Below, one piece after another: positions 13,775 through 22,761 of a stretch of DNA of 41,044 nucleotides. Within the stretch, counting starts at the first letter, position 1; each line of letters begins with the position of its first letter. The notes under the pieces were generated by a model that had not been told where the DNA came from, searched no databases, and saw nothing but the letters and a program-made list of their open reading frames with translations. A program made the translations under genes and the position numbers. Location: the NCBI GenBank assembly GCA_018780265.1, contig JADMJV010000075.1, forward strand, positions 1-41,044, written 5' to 3'. The stretch comes from a bacterium (GTDB lineage Bacteria > Vulcanimicrobiota > Xenobia > Xenobiales > JADMJV01).

Positions 13775-16207
13775 ATGGGGAGATTTATGCGAATAAAGCG
13801 CATCAGGGGCTTCGTCTTGGCGGCGGTCTTCTTTGTTATGGTGGTGGTGATCTTGTTGATCGCCTCGCTTTTTCGATTGGTTCCGCAGGAGGTTCGCTGG
13901 TCGGCCGATCATCGCCGTGAAACTCTGGCCTACTACACGGCCAGTGGGGGAATTAAGCACGCCCTGGCCTGGTTGCGCAAAGTGCGGGGTGGCACCGTTG
14001 GGGAGTCGGACCCCTTTCTCCGCAGCGTCGCCGGCGACCCCTACGCGCTCGCCGCCGAGAACAATCCCGGTCGTCTTCCTCTGCGATTGATGCCTCCAGC
14101 GGATAACGGCAATCCAGCAGACACCTATTTTCCGTCCGGTATCCCGGTGTTGCGCAGCAAGCCGGGGCGGATTCGCTTGCCGGGCGACTGGACGGCTGAA
14201 GTCCACATTTTCCCAGACAAAAATACCAACCCACATCCATTTTTGGCAGGTTCCGCTGGAACCCTGCCCCCATGCTACACCATGGTTTCGCTGGCCTTTC
14301 GCGACGTGAACGGCAATGGACTTTGCGATTTGGGGTCGGGTGAGAACTATGCCCTGCGTGTTGAGGCCTCGATGGTCGAACGCACCTTTGCCCGCTATGC
14401 CTATTTCGTGGACGTCTGGTCCGATGCAGTGCCCGCTGACACACCGGCCTTCCGAATTCAGCCCAACACTCTCCTTTTTGCAGGACCCGTCCACTCCAAC
14501 GATACTCCTGTGATTGAGATAGCCAATGCGGCTGGTTTCTGGGGGCTGCTGCCGGGCTTTGTAGCCCCGTTTGGCGACGAACTCTCTTTCTCGGGCGATA
14601 CCGGTGTGCCCAAGGCCCCGGACTCTTATGATGGCATCGCCTACCTGAACGGAAATTTTCGCGCCGACGTCGAGGGAAATCGCCCCTACCTGGGCTCCTC
14701 CCCTGGCCCGTATCGACCCGACAATGCCCGCTACGAGAAGATCTTCAAGAAAGGTCAGTCGGCCATCCGGCGCACCCAACGCCTGCCCGTGCCCAATCAG
14801 TGGGCTCGCTTTGCGCAGGCAGCCTGGGGCGCCACCACCGGCCGCGAAGTAGACCCCGACACCGCCGGAGCCGATCAGGTCTTCGTCAATACCCGTGATC
14901 TGGGCATTGCCTCTACGGGTGCCCTCAGAGAATTGCGCCTGGATGTGCTGGACAATGCCGGCAATTCTCTAGTTTTCAATGGCGCTCAGGAAGTAACCGG
15001 CACGGCCACGGCCGGTCATCCGGCGGTTAACCTGGTTCAGTCCAATCAGGTCACCTATATTGCCGGTACCCGGACGATTTACAATGACTTGGTGACGACC
15101 GAGACCGGACCCTACACGATCACCCAGACCAACGTTTCTGACACTCCTCTTCCGGGTTATTCCCCTTCAAACTACCAGGTTTCCGTGGGCGAGACCACCA
15201 TCACCGTCAACCAGAATGTTCAGACGGGATCGACGACCATTGTGGACCCTCCGGGGGGCAGCGGACCGGCCACCGGCGGAACCATCACGGTTCCCACTTA
15301 CTCTACGGTGGAAGTGGACATCACCCGACCGATTTTCGAGACTCGCACCAATTACATCCAGACCGAGGTGATCACCGGCGATGGACCCCACGATGTCACC
15401 ACTCAAGTGTCGGTGGGCGAAGAACCCATTCTCAAATCCTACAACCCCAACGACACGGTAGTGTCGGCCGTGGACCGGGATATGACGTTCGCCAGCAACT
15501 ATTTTTTGTCAGGCCTGGTCGACCCCGATGATCCCGGCGACCCCCATCTCAGTGGCAGTTTCCCCGTATTTGTGGGCGCCACCACCGGAGTACAGATCAC
15601 CGTTCCCAAGGGCAAGACGCTGGTGGTTCATCAGGACCGAATTACCGGGCAAACTTTGAGCACGCGTATCCTCGACGGTAAGCCCAATGGTGTCATCGGT
15701 GTCTTCGGCAATGTCAATGCTTTAAAAGGTGTTAATCGAGGCGCCAAGACGATCCTGGCCGCCAGGGGCGATACCGCCCGTCTGAAACCGACCTCGTTGG
15801 CCAACGTCACCATCAACGATCACATTCTCCAATACGGATTGCCCAAAGGGGACCTGCCTACCTCAGGCGATCACGAATTGGGTGTCATCAGTGGCAATAT
15901 CACCATCCCCGCCGATGTCTCCATGCTGGGACGCTTTAACGACAATGCCAGGGCGCTGCACGTCTACGCTTCCCTGTTTGCCGCTCAAGGGGGTTTCTCG
16001 GCTATCAACATCCCGACTACCTCCGCCATGGGGCAACTGCGCATTATCGGCGGAGTGCTGCAACAGCAGATCGGCACTCTGATCAAGGGTAGCCGCGGTT
16101 GGTCTAGCAGCTATCAGTATGACCGGTTTTTGAGCCTTAACCCGCCCCCCATTTTCCCTCCCGATGGCCGCTACGATGTGACCTTCTTCCGTGTGACCGC
16201 TCCATGA
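13775..16207 (+). CDS. Giant PilX-type pseudopilin with DUF4900-like C-terminus
   Basis: An 810-residue protein with an N-terminal hydrophobic helix (RGFVLAAVFFVMVVVILLIASLFRLV) and the PilX/GspK-like follow-on AYYTASGGIKHALAWLRKV. Minor pilins of this class seat at a pilus tip and are usually 150-350 residues. A long extracellular region follows: a calcium- or carbohydrate-binding-looking stretch, a Thr/Val-rich beta segment (residues ~410-560) and a C-terminal block resembling DUF4900 proteins (ELGVISGNITIPADVSM, ALHVYASLFAAQGGF, GQLRIIGGVLQQQIGTL, SSYQYDRF, PPPIFPPDGRY). The ATG at 13787 behind GGGGAG is an alternative start. It overlaps the next pseudopilin gene by 4 nt. Role as a tip adhesin or sensor is inferred. 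Confidence 0.8.
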   Translation: MGRFMRIKRIRGFVLAAVFFVMVVVILLIASLFRLVPQEVRWSADHRRETLAYYTASGGIKHALAWLRKVRGGTVGESDPFLRSVAGDPYALAAENNPGRLPLRLMPPADNGNPADTYFPSGIPVLRSKPGRIRLPGDWTAEVHIFPDKNTNPHPFLAGSAGTLPPCYTMVSLAFRDVNGNGLCDLGSGENYALRVEASMVERTFARYAYFVDVWSDAVPADTPAFRIQPNTLLFAGPVHSNDTPVIEIANAAGFWGLLPGFVAPFGDELSFSGDTGVPKAPDSYDGIAYLNGNFRADVEGNRPYLGSSPGPYRPDNARYEKIFKKGQSAIRRTQRLPVPNQWARFAQAAWGATTGREVDPDTAGADQVFVNTRDLGIASTGALRELRLDVLDNAGNSLVFNGAQEVTGTATAGHPAVNLVQSNQVTYIAGTRTIYNDLVTTETGPYTITQTNVSDTPLPGYSPSNYQVSVGETTITVNQNVQTGSTTIVDPPGGSGPATGGTITVPTYSTVEVDITRPIFETRTNYIQTEVITGDGPHDVTTQVSVGEEPILKSYNPNDTVVSAVDRDMTFASNYFLSGLVDPDDPGDPHLSGSFPVFVGATTGVQITVPKGKTLVVHQDRITGQTLSTRILDGKPNGVIGVFGNVNALKGVNRGAKTILAARGDTARLKPTSLANVTINDHILQYGLPKGDLPTSGDHELGVISGNITIPADVSMLGRFNDNARALHVYASLFAAQGGFSAINIPTTSAMGQLRIIGGVLQQQIGTLIKGSRGWSSSYQYDRFLSLNPPPIFPPDGRYDVTFFRVTAP

Positions 16208-16725
16208 TTTGGGTTCCCGCGGGCCAGCGCTGCCGACGGGGCGTCAGTGTGGTGGAGATTTTGGTGGCCATGGTTTTGTTGGCCACGGGAGTGGTATTCG
16301 CCCTCAGCGCCGTCACCTATGCCACCAAGGCCACGGCTGGCACTACCCAATCCACCGAGGCCACTGCCTATGCCCGCAAGATTTTGGAACTGGTTCTGGG
16401 CAGCGGGCCCAAGGCCGCCTGTCAGAATGGATCCATTAACGCGGCCTACCAGCCCCCAACCTTTCGTCCCCTCTACGGCCCCGATGGCGTCGCTACGCCT
16501 TTCGAGGATCGCGATTTTGTGCTCACAAGCGATCCTCAAGAATGGACCGATTTCTGCGAATCTGCCCGTAAATTTGAGGTAATGGTCATCGTTCAGCCCT
16601 ACCTGGACCCCGGCCCGCCGCCCACTCCCATGGAGGGGCTCTATTCTGTAGACGTCCAACTGCGTTGGAGGGACCGCCTGGGTGTGCGCACCAGTTCATT
16701 TCCGGCGCTTTTTCGGGAAGAATGA
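16204..16725 (+). CDS. Type IV pilin-like pseudopilin (PilV/GspI-like)
   Basis: A 173-residue class III-signal protein. After a short basic leader the prepilin peptidase site is RRG/VSVVEILVAM, with Gly at -1 and Glu at +5, followed by the hydrophobic assembly helix (VLLATGVVFALSAVTYATKA). The soluble domain includes a Cys pair region (KAACQNGS, DFCESARKFEVMV) and ends in beta strands (SVDVQLRWRDRLG). The pattern fits minor pseudopilins such as PilV or GspI. It overlaps both neighbours by ATGA, so the three pseudopilin genes are translated as a set. Confidence 0.88.
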   Translation: MIWVPAGQRCRRGVSVVEILVAMVLLATGVVFALSAVTYATKATAGTTQSTEATAYARKILELVLGSGPKAACQNGSINAAYQPPTFRPLYGPDGVATPFEDRDFVLTSDPQEWTDFCESARKFEVMVIVQPYLDPGPPPTPMEGLYSVDVQLRWRDRLGVRTSSFPALFREE

Positions 16726-17429
16726 AGAGACGAGCTTTTTCCTTAGTCGAAGTGGTCATCACTCTAGGCCTGAGCGTGATTGTTCTGGCGGCCCTTTTTC
16801 TCTTATTGCGAGGTGGTACGCGCCAGTTTGAGCTGAGCAGCGCCCAGGTATTTTTGGGCCAGAGCACTCGGGCGGCCGTAGAGGATGCCCTCAGTTTTTC
16901 TGCGTCGGCGGTGGCGCCCGTCATCGAGAGCGCCCAGGCGGTTTACTCGCCTACTCCCAACTGCTCGGAGAGCGACAGTGTGTTTCCCAACGTCTACTGC
17001 CTGGATTTCGCTGCCTGCTGCGACTTTCTCGACCCCCGCTTCAGTTCTCAGCCAGAGTTAACGGGCGGGTACCTCAACCGCCGGGCCGGGGGTCGCTTTC
17101 GCTATCGGATTCGCTACGATCTGCCCAAGCAGCAGTTGCTGCTAGAGCGCTTACAGCCCAATACCGCAGCAAACAATCCCGTGCTCGACGCCACTGTCCC
17201 CCCCAAGGTACTCTGTCATTCACTGGACCGCGTCAGCTTTGGCGCGGTGGCCAACACCATTCACATGACGGTGGCCACTGCCACCGTAAAAAAGGATGGG
17301 CAGGTCCAGGGAGGGCTGCAGATCACCGATAACCGCAAGTCGCGCGACCGCAACGATCCGGTCCAAAGGCGGTCGCGCCGATTGCAACTATTTACGGTGG
17401 TGACCATTCCCTCCCGGACTACGCGCTGA
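16722..17429 (+). CDS. Type IV pilin-like pseudopilin (PilW/GspJ-like)
   Basis: The start is the ATG at 16722, overlapping the previous stop by 4 nt, giving 235 residues. The N-terminus MKRRAFSLVEVVITLGL carries a prepilin peptidase site with Ala rather than Gly at -1 (RRA/FSLVE) and Glu at +5, then a hydrophobic helix (IVLAALFLLLRGG). The soluble part has several Cys (PNCSESDSVF, YCLDFAACCDFLD) and a GspJ/PilW-like FRYRIRYDLPKQQLLLERLQ segment. Its C-terminal strand TATVKKDGQ ... RRLQLFTVVTIPSR is also typical. It ends 3 nt before the histidine kinase gene. Confidence 0.87.
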   Translation: MKRRAFSLVEVVITLGLSVIVLAALFLLLRGGTRQFELSSAQVFLGQSTRAAVEDALSFSASAVAPVIESAQAVYSPTPNCSESDSVFPNVYCLDFAACCDFLDPRFSSQPELTGGYLNRRAGGRFRYRIRYDLPKQQLLLERLQPNTAANNPVLDATVPPKVLCHSLDRVSFGAVANTIHMTVATATVKKDGQVQGGLQITDNRKSRDRNDPVQRRSRRLQLFTVVTIPSRTTR

Positions 17430-17432
17430 CCC

Positions 17433-19736
17433 ATGGAAGAAGAAGATGCTCTAACCACACCCATCCTGCCCTGGGTCGCGGTGGCTTTGACGGTAGCGGT
17501 GGGTCTGGCCTGGGCCCGCCCGATCAGCCTGCCACACCTCTCCGGCCTGCCCCTGACCGGCCCCTTACTGGCCTACCTGGTGGCCGAGTTGGTCGCACCT
17601 GCTCTGGCGGGTTTTGGCCGCTTTCCCTTGTCGGCAGCGGCCCTGCTGGTTAGCGTGGGATGCCCGGAGATGGGGCGTGCCCCCTGGCTTTTTTTGATCC
17701 TGGTTGGAGCTGTGGTGCGAGCCTTGCGCTGCGGTTTGCGCGGTGAGTCTTTGTTGTCGGTGGTAGGGGACTCGTTGCCTGAGTTGTGGGCCGGACTGGC
17801 CGCCTGGTTTGCCCCCCCGTCCTGGTCTTTGCCGGCTGCCGGATTGATCTATCTGATGGGCTGGCAGTTGCTGCCTGGCCTGTTCGCTTCGGCCGTGACT
17901 ACAGAGCGCCTCCATCTGTGGAGTCTGGCTCGCGAGCGCAGCGTGGCATCGCTGATCTTTTTGCTCATCCTGGGCGGCGCTGTGGCCGGTTTGCTGGTGC
18001 CCGAGACGGTTTCATGTCTGGTGGTCCTGGCGGCCATCCCCTTGCTGGCGCTACCGGTCTCGGCCCAAATTCGGGTTCTGCAGGCCGAGAGCAAGGCCCG
18101 AGATCAGGAGCGGTTGGGCCGCGCTCAGGAGCGAACCTCCAACCAATTGGCCGAATTGCAGGCACAGGTAGACTTGCAGAGAGTGGACGTAGAGTTGCAG
18201 CATCGGGTGCTGACCCTGGTCGGGGAATTGTTCATGGAAACTGCCCTGATTCAGTCTCCCGCGGACCTGCGGCCAGCTCTGCTCAGCTTCATTCGCAGGG
18301 CTATTCCAGGCGCTCGCATCACTTTGTTTGAGCAGGAGATGTCGGTGCTCAGCCCTACGGCCGGCTACGGGCCCGAGGAATTTCAACCCTTTGGAGAGGT
18401 TTTGGAAGAGTTGGCCGCCGACCGGGTCAGGACGGTGCTGATAAAGGCCCGAACCTGCAGTCACCTGGCAGCTCATATCCCCCAGCGCGGCTTGTTGGTG
18501 GTCAGCGACCCCGAACCGCGCTGGCAACCGGAGCATAGCCATCTGCTCTTTCGGCTGGCCTACCATCTGCCGCTCTGTTTAGACGCCGTGCGCTATCGCG
18601 AAATGCAATCCCGGGCTTTGGAAGATGAGCAGATGCGGCGTCAGGAACTCGACCGTCTGGCGGCCCGTTTGACGGCCTGCCTGGACCTGTTGGGCCAACT
18701 GGTCTCCTGTCGCTCCACCGACGAGCTGGTAAAGACGGCCCAAAGCAGGCTGCCCGACCTGATTCCGGGATACCGGGCCGAGGTTCTCTGGCGCGAGCAG
18801 CTATTCTCTTCGGGGGCACTGGCCAGCACCGACCCGGCCAGCTACACCTTTCCTCTCTATGCAGGTCAGGTCGGAGAGGGGCAGTTACGGCTTTACTCTC
18901 GTGGGGGCAAGCCCGTATCCGTGCTGGACACCGAGTTGCTCAATCTGTTTTCGATTCAGTTCGCCTGCCTGCTCGAAGGCGCAGAGCTGAATGAACGTCT
19001 CCGCAAAGCGTTGGAGCAGGTCAAAACATCTCAGGCTCAGGTGGTTCAGTCCTCGAAAATGGCGGCTATCGGCCAATTGGCGGCGGGCGTGGCCCACGAA
19101 CTCAACACGCCTCTGGGGGCGGTTTCCATCGCCGTCGAGCTGTCCATCGAGACCATGACGGAAAATCCCGAACGGGCCTGCAAGAGACTCAAAAAGGCTA
19201 TGGAATCGGTGGAGCAGATGCAGGGCATCATTGCCAAGCTGCTCTTTTACAGTCGAGATAGCCGGGGTGTACGCTCGCAGGTTGATTTGCACAAGGTGAT
19301 GGATGACAGCTTCCAACTGGTGGCCCATACCCTGAAGTTGACCGGAGTTCAGGTGGAGGTTACTGAAGGGCCGCCGGTGTTGATCGAGGCCAACTCCAAT
19401 GAGTTGCAGCAGGTTTTCAGCAACTTGCTGATCAACGCCAAAGATGCCTGTTCAACGGTCGGAGCTCAACACAAGCGGATTGAAATGTGGTTGGAGCGCA
19501 AACCTCAGAACGCTTTGATTCACATCAAAGACTACGGCTGCGGTATGGACGATCAAACGCGACAGAGGATTTTCGAACCCTTTTATACTACCAAAGCGAT
19601 CGGTGAGGGCACCGGATTGGGACTGTCGACTTCTTTAGAACTGGTGCAGCAGCACGGCGGGACCTTAACCTGTCAGTCGGAGCCCGGCCACGGGACTCAC
19701 TTTATCGTGTCCCTTCCGCTGCAAGCTTCGGCCTGA
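17433..19736 (+). CDS. Multi-TM GAF sensor histidine kinase
   Basis: A 767-residue sensor kinase. Residues ~10-215 contain about six hydrophobic segments. A coiled coil follows (AQERTSNQLAELQAQVDLQR), then two GAF-like regions (~260-380 and ~410-525). The dimerisation/phosphoacceptor domain has KMAAIGQLAAGVAHELNTPLG with His555. The ATPase domain has the N box (NLLINAKDAC), G1 (DYGCGMD), F box (IFEPFYTTK) and G2 (GEGTGLGLS). It is an orthodox class without its own receiver. As the only kinase in the operon, it probably phosphorylates one or both response regulators encoded 5-8 kb upstream. The signal is unknown; the TM-rich N-terminus suggests a membrane-derived cue. Confidence 0.93.
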   Translation: MEEEDALTTPILPWVAVALTVAVGLAWARPISLPHLSGLPLTGPLLAYLVAELVAPALAGFGRFPLSAAALLVSVGCPEMGRAPWLFLILVGAVVRALRCGLRGESLLSVVGDSLPELWAGLAAWFAPPSWSLPAAGLIYLMGWQLLPGLFASAVTTERLHLWSLARERSVASLIFLLILGGAVAGLLVPETVSCLVVLAAIPLLALPVSAQIRVLQAESKARDQERLGRAQERTSNQLAELQAQVDLQRVDVELQHRVLTLVGELFMETALIQSPADLRPALLSFIRRAIPGARITLFEQEMSVLSPTAGYGPEEFQPFGEVLEELAADRVRTVLIKARTCSHLAAHIPQRGLLVVSDPEPRWQPEHSHLLFRLAYHLPLCLDAVRYREMQSRALEDEQMRRQELDRLAARLTACLDLLGQLVSCRSTDELVKTAQSRLPDLIPGYRAEVLWREQLFSSGALASTDPASYTFPLYAGQVGEGQLRLYSRGGKPVSVLDTELLNLFSIQFACLLEGAELNERLRKALEQVKTSQAQVVQSSKMAAIGQLAAGVAHELNTPLGAVSIAVELSIETMTENPERACKRLKKAMESVEQMQGIIAKLLFYSRDSRGVRSQVDLHKVMDDSFQLVAHTLKLTGVQVEVTEGPPVLIEANSNELQQVFSNLLINAKDACSTVGAQHKRIEMWLERKPQNALIHIKDYGCGMDDQTRQRIFEPFYTTKAIGEGTGLGLSTSLELVQQHGGTLTCQSEPGHGTHFIVSLPLQASA

Positions 19737-19747
19737 GCCGTCTGGCC

Positions 19748-21643
19748 TTGAGCCAGGTGTGGGGCCCACTGCTGGTTTGGTTACTGGCCTTCAGCCTGTA
19801 CGCCTGGACAGCCGCTCCCAGCCTGGGCCCTGGCCACGATAGCGCCGAGTTAACCACCGCCGCTTACTGCCTGGGCGTGGCCCACCCGCCCGGCTATCCC
19901 CTCTTCGTTCGAACTGCCCACCTTTGGGGGCAGATATTAGGCGGGGACTACGGTTGGCGCCTCAATCTCTTCAGCGGGATGGCTACGGCACTGGCGGCGG
20001 CTGGCCTGACCTGGGTGGTCAGGCGGGTTACCTCCAGCGCTCCATCTGCACTTCTGGCCGGTCTGGGCTTTGCCATGCTGGGGTCGGTGTGGCGCCAGGC
20101 GGTAGTGGCCGAGGTTTTCGGGCTACACTTCGCTTTGTTGTCTGCATTGGCCGTGCTGGGCTGGCAGATAATCGAGCGATGTTCCACTTGCCGCCCTGTG
20201 GAACGCTGGTTGTGGGCTTTTTATGCCGTGCTGGGCCTGTGTTTGGCCCATCATCACACCTTCATCCTGGCCCTGCCTGGCTTGTTGCTGTTGGCCTGGG
20301 GGCATTGGCGACGGGTGTTGCTCACCCCCGCCTGGATTATGGTGCCGCTGGTCGCCTTTCCTTTCTATGCCGACATGCTCTGGCGTGCCCGTCAACAGCC
20401 GGCCCTCAATTGGGGAGGTGTGACCCATTGGGAGGCGCTCTGGGACCATTTTTTGCGGCGCACCTACGGCACTTTCAAGCTGACCGTTCATGTCGAGCCC
20501 CTCGAGCACGGAGTGGTCCACGGATTGGCTTTCGTGCTCTTCACTTACGTCCGTCAGGCGCCCTGGCCCTGGATGCTGTTGGCGAGCTGGGGTGGGCTGG
20601 TGGGCCGCCGCCTGCAACCCCGACTTTGGGCTCTGGGCTGGGCCTGGTTGCTGGCTTTTGGCCCTTTCTTTGCCCTGATCGGGCGCCAGCGTTTGGACGC
20701 CTTTCACCTCGACCTGCTGGAGCGATTTTACGCCAGTTCGTACCTGGGACTGGCCCTGCTGGCGGGCCTGGGAGCGGCTGCCGTTTTTCGCAAGATGTCG
20801 GCCCCTTGGGCCTGGTTTTTGCTCGTAGTTACGCTGAGTTGGCAGGGCTACTCCAACTTGCAGAGCTGCCGTCTGGATGGGCGCGAACTGTCGGCCAGCT
20901 ATGGTCGACTGGTGCTGCAAAGCTGTCCTCCCGGGGCCTTGCTACTGACCTACGGAGATCTACCGGTAGGGGTGATGGACTATCTTCAGATGGTCGAAGG
21001 TCAAAGGCCCGATGTGTTGGTGATTTCTCAAGGCCTGATGCGATCGCCCTGGTATCGACCTCGGCTCACTCCCGAATTGCTGGCGTGTCTGGTGGAAGGT
21101 CAGGAGGAGGCCTCGCTGGTCAAGGGAGCTCGGGCTCTGGGTAGGTCGGTGTTGTTCACCCAGCGTCGCCCGCTGGCGGGCCTTTGGCGTCCTCGCGCTC
21201 TTTGCTGGCAGTGGGAACCCAAAGCCGATGCCGGTCAGAGCAATCGGGAGCTGGCCTGCTTACGTCTGGTGCTGGCGGATGCCCAAAAACTGGCTCCAGG
21301 ACTGGCCGGCGAGGGCCGCTTCTGGCCTCTTTATCTGATTTCTTTACGGATCAGCAGTCTGCGCCAGTTAGCCGGGGCGGTTTTTCAGGAGCAGCCGGTG
21401 CTGGCCCTGGCGGCCATGGAACTTGTGCTTGAGTTAGGCGGAGACCGGCCCACCGACTATCTCAACCGGGGCCTTCTGCAACAACGCCTGGGACATCATT
21501 CGGCCGCCCTCAGCGAGTTTGCCCGTTGCCTTCAACGCCACCCCGCCATGGAACTGGCCAGCCTGGCCACGGTCTATTCGCAAGTGTACCTGATGGTGGA
21601 GGAACCGGCTTCGAGGTTGGGCGACTACTGCGCTTCTCCTTAA
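19748..21643 (+). CDS. DUF2723 polytopic membrane protein (glycosyltransferase-like)
   Basis: A 631-residue protein with about ten hydrophobic segments in the first two thirds. The N-terminal loop carries the DUF2723 hallmark: GHDSAEL (Asp31, Glu34) followed by LGVAHPPGYPLF (residues 42-53). DUF2723 proteins are related to dolichol-phosphate-mannose-dependent O-mannosyltransferases, where an acidic residue in this loop is catalytic. The C-terminus has a soluble domain and a TPR-like repeat (NRGLLQQRLGHHSAALSEFARCLQRHP). The start is TTG, 11 nt after the kinase stop. It may glycosylate the exported pseudopilins or another surface polymer; this is inferred from the operon. Confidence 0.88.
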   Translation: MSQVWGPLLVWLLAFSLYAWTAAPSLGPGHDSAELTTAAYCLGVAHPPGYPLFVRTAHLWGQILGGDYGWRLNLFSGMATALAAAGLTWVVRRVTSSAPSALLAGLGFAMLGSVWRQAVVAEVFGLHFALLSALAVLGWQIIERCSTCRPVERWLWAFYAVLGLCLAHHHTFILALPGLLLLAWGHWRRVLLTPAWIMVPLVAFPFYADMLWRARQQPALNWGGVTHWEALWDHFLRRTYGTFKLTVHVEPLEHGVVHGLAFVLFTYVRQAPWPWMLLASWGGLVGRRLQPRLWALGWAWLLAFGPFFALIGRQRLDAFHLDLLERFYASSYLGLALLAGLGAAAVFRKMSAPWAWFLLVVTLSWQGYSNLQSCRLDGRELSASYGRLVLQSCPPGALLLTYGDLPVGVMDYLQMVEGQRPDVLVISQGLMRSPWYRPRLTPELLACLVEGQEEASLVKGARALGRSVLFTQRRPLAGLWRPRALCWQWEPKADAGQSNRELACLRLVLADAQKLAPGLAGEGRFWPLYLISLRISSLRQLAGAVFQEQPVLALAAMELVLELGGDRPTDYLNRGLLQQRLGHHSAALSEFARCLQRHPAMELASLATVYSQVYLMVEEPASRLGDYCASP

Positions 21644-21668
21644 AGATCAGAGGGTCTTGATGAAAGAC

Positions 21669-21745
21669 TTATGCTCAAAGTGTTGACAAGTGCTTATGCT
21701 CAGGCTTAGTATAATCGGGTCAATATATACTCTGAATGAGTATAA
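21669..21745. promoter_or_regulatory. Triple palindromic operator upstream of nadA
   Basis: Three 21-bp sites share the form TTATRCTCA-N3-TGAGTATAA. Site 1 is at 21669-21689 (good left half, weak right half), site 2 at 21694-21714 (TTATGCTCA-GGC-TTAGTATAA) and site 3 at 21725-21745 (ATATACTCT-GAA-TGAGTATAA). Site 2 covers a TATAAT -10 element, and site 3 lies at the transcription and translation start. This layout fits repression of NAD synthesis by a dimeric regulator such as NrtR, NiaR or a NadQ-like protein; which one cannot be told from the site. Confidence 0.6.
21683..21715 (+). promoter_or_regulatory. nad operon promoter
   Basis: A perfect TATAAT lies at 21710-21715 and a perfect TTGACA at 21683-21688, but the spacer is 21 nt, longer than the usual 16-18. 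Either the -35 is a weaker hexamer about 4 nt downstream or the promoter needs help. The -10 is embedded in the second palindromic site, so a bound regulator would block it. Confidence 0.5.
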
Positions 21746-22761
21746 TGAAACCCGAGGAAAACAGAGAGATGCTCAGCACACACCCCCAACTCGATGAACT
21801 CTACGACCGCGTCAAGGCCCACGTGCCTCCGGTGGAGTGGGCGGTGATGTCGCCCTTGATCGAAAAAATCTGGCGCCTCAAGACCGAGCGCAAGGCCGTG
21901 ATTCTGGCCCACAACTACCAGACCCCCGAGATTTACTACGGGGTGGCTGATTTTACGGGCGATTCGCTGGCTCTGGCCCAGCAGGCGGCCCAAAGCCAGG
22001 CGGAAGTCATCGTGATGGCCGGTGTTCACTTTATGGCCGAAACCACCAAGCTTCTCAATCCCAAGGCCACCGTGCTCATCCCTGATGCCAGGGCGGGCTG
22101 TTCGCTGGCCGAGTCGATCACCGGTGCCGACGTGAGGCGACTGCGCCAGCAGTATCCGGGCGTGCCGGTAGTCACTTACGTCAACACCAGCGCCGAGGTG
22201 AAGGCCGAGAGCGACATCTGCTGCACCTCGGGCAACGCCCTCAAGGTGGTGGAGTCTTTGGGCGTAGACCGGGTGCTCTTTATCCCGGATCAGTACCTGG
22301 CTGCCAACGTGGCCCGCGAAACCAGGGTCGAGATCCTCACCTACGCGGGCAGTTGTATGGTTCACGAGCAATTTACCCCTCAAGATCTGCGCGAGATACG
22401 CTCGCTGCATCCCGGCGTCAAGCTGGTAGCACACCCTGAATGCCCGCCCGAGGTGGTCGACGAGGCTGACATGTCGGGATCAACGGCCGGAATGGTCGAG
22501 TATCTCAAGCGCGAGCGCCCGGCCAAGGTGGCTTTGATCACCGAATGTTCGATGAGCGACAACCTCATGTCGCAGTTTCCCGAAACCGAATTCGTTCGCC
22601 CTTGCAACATGTGTCCATACATGAAGCGCATCACGCTGGAAAAGATCGCCCGCAGCCTGGAGACCCTGACGGTGCCGGTCGAGATCGACCCTGCCCTGGC
22701 TCAGCGTGCCCGTCGCTCCGTGGAGCGCATGCTACAAGTAGGAAGGCAGAAAGGCAAATGA
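21736..22761 (+). CDS. nadA: Quinolinate synthase
   Basis: NadA condenses iminoaspartate with dihydroxyacetone phosphate to quinolinate, using a [4Fe-4S] cluster. The 341-residue protein shows AVILAHNYQTPEIYY, GDSLALAQQAA, VHFMAETTKLLNP and the three cluster cysteines Cys122 (ARAGCSLAES), Cys207 (AGSCMVHEQF) and Cys293 (PCNMCPYMK). HPECPPEV and GSTAGMVEY are also family landmarks. It is the first gene of nadA-nadB-nadC. The start is uncertain among ATGs at 21736, 21745 and 21769; the last has GA-rich sequence upstream and would leave the third operator in the leader. Confidence 0.97.
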   Translation: MSIMKPEENREMLSTHPQLDELYDRVKAHVPPVEWAVMSPLIEKIWRLKTERKAVILAHNYQTPEIYYGVADFTGDSLALAQQAAQSQAEVIVMAGVHFMAETTKLLNPKATVLIPDARAGCSLAESITGADVRRLRQQYPGVPVVTYVNTSAEVKAESDICCTSGNALKVVESLGVDRVLFIPDQYLAANVARETRVEILTYAGSCMVHEQFTPQDLREIRSLHPGVKLVAHPECPPEVVDEADMSGSTAGMVEYLKRERPAKVALITECSMSDNLMSQFPETEFVRPCNMCPYMKRITLEKIARSLETLTVPVEIDPALAQRARRSVERMLQVGRQKGK

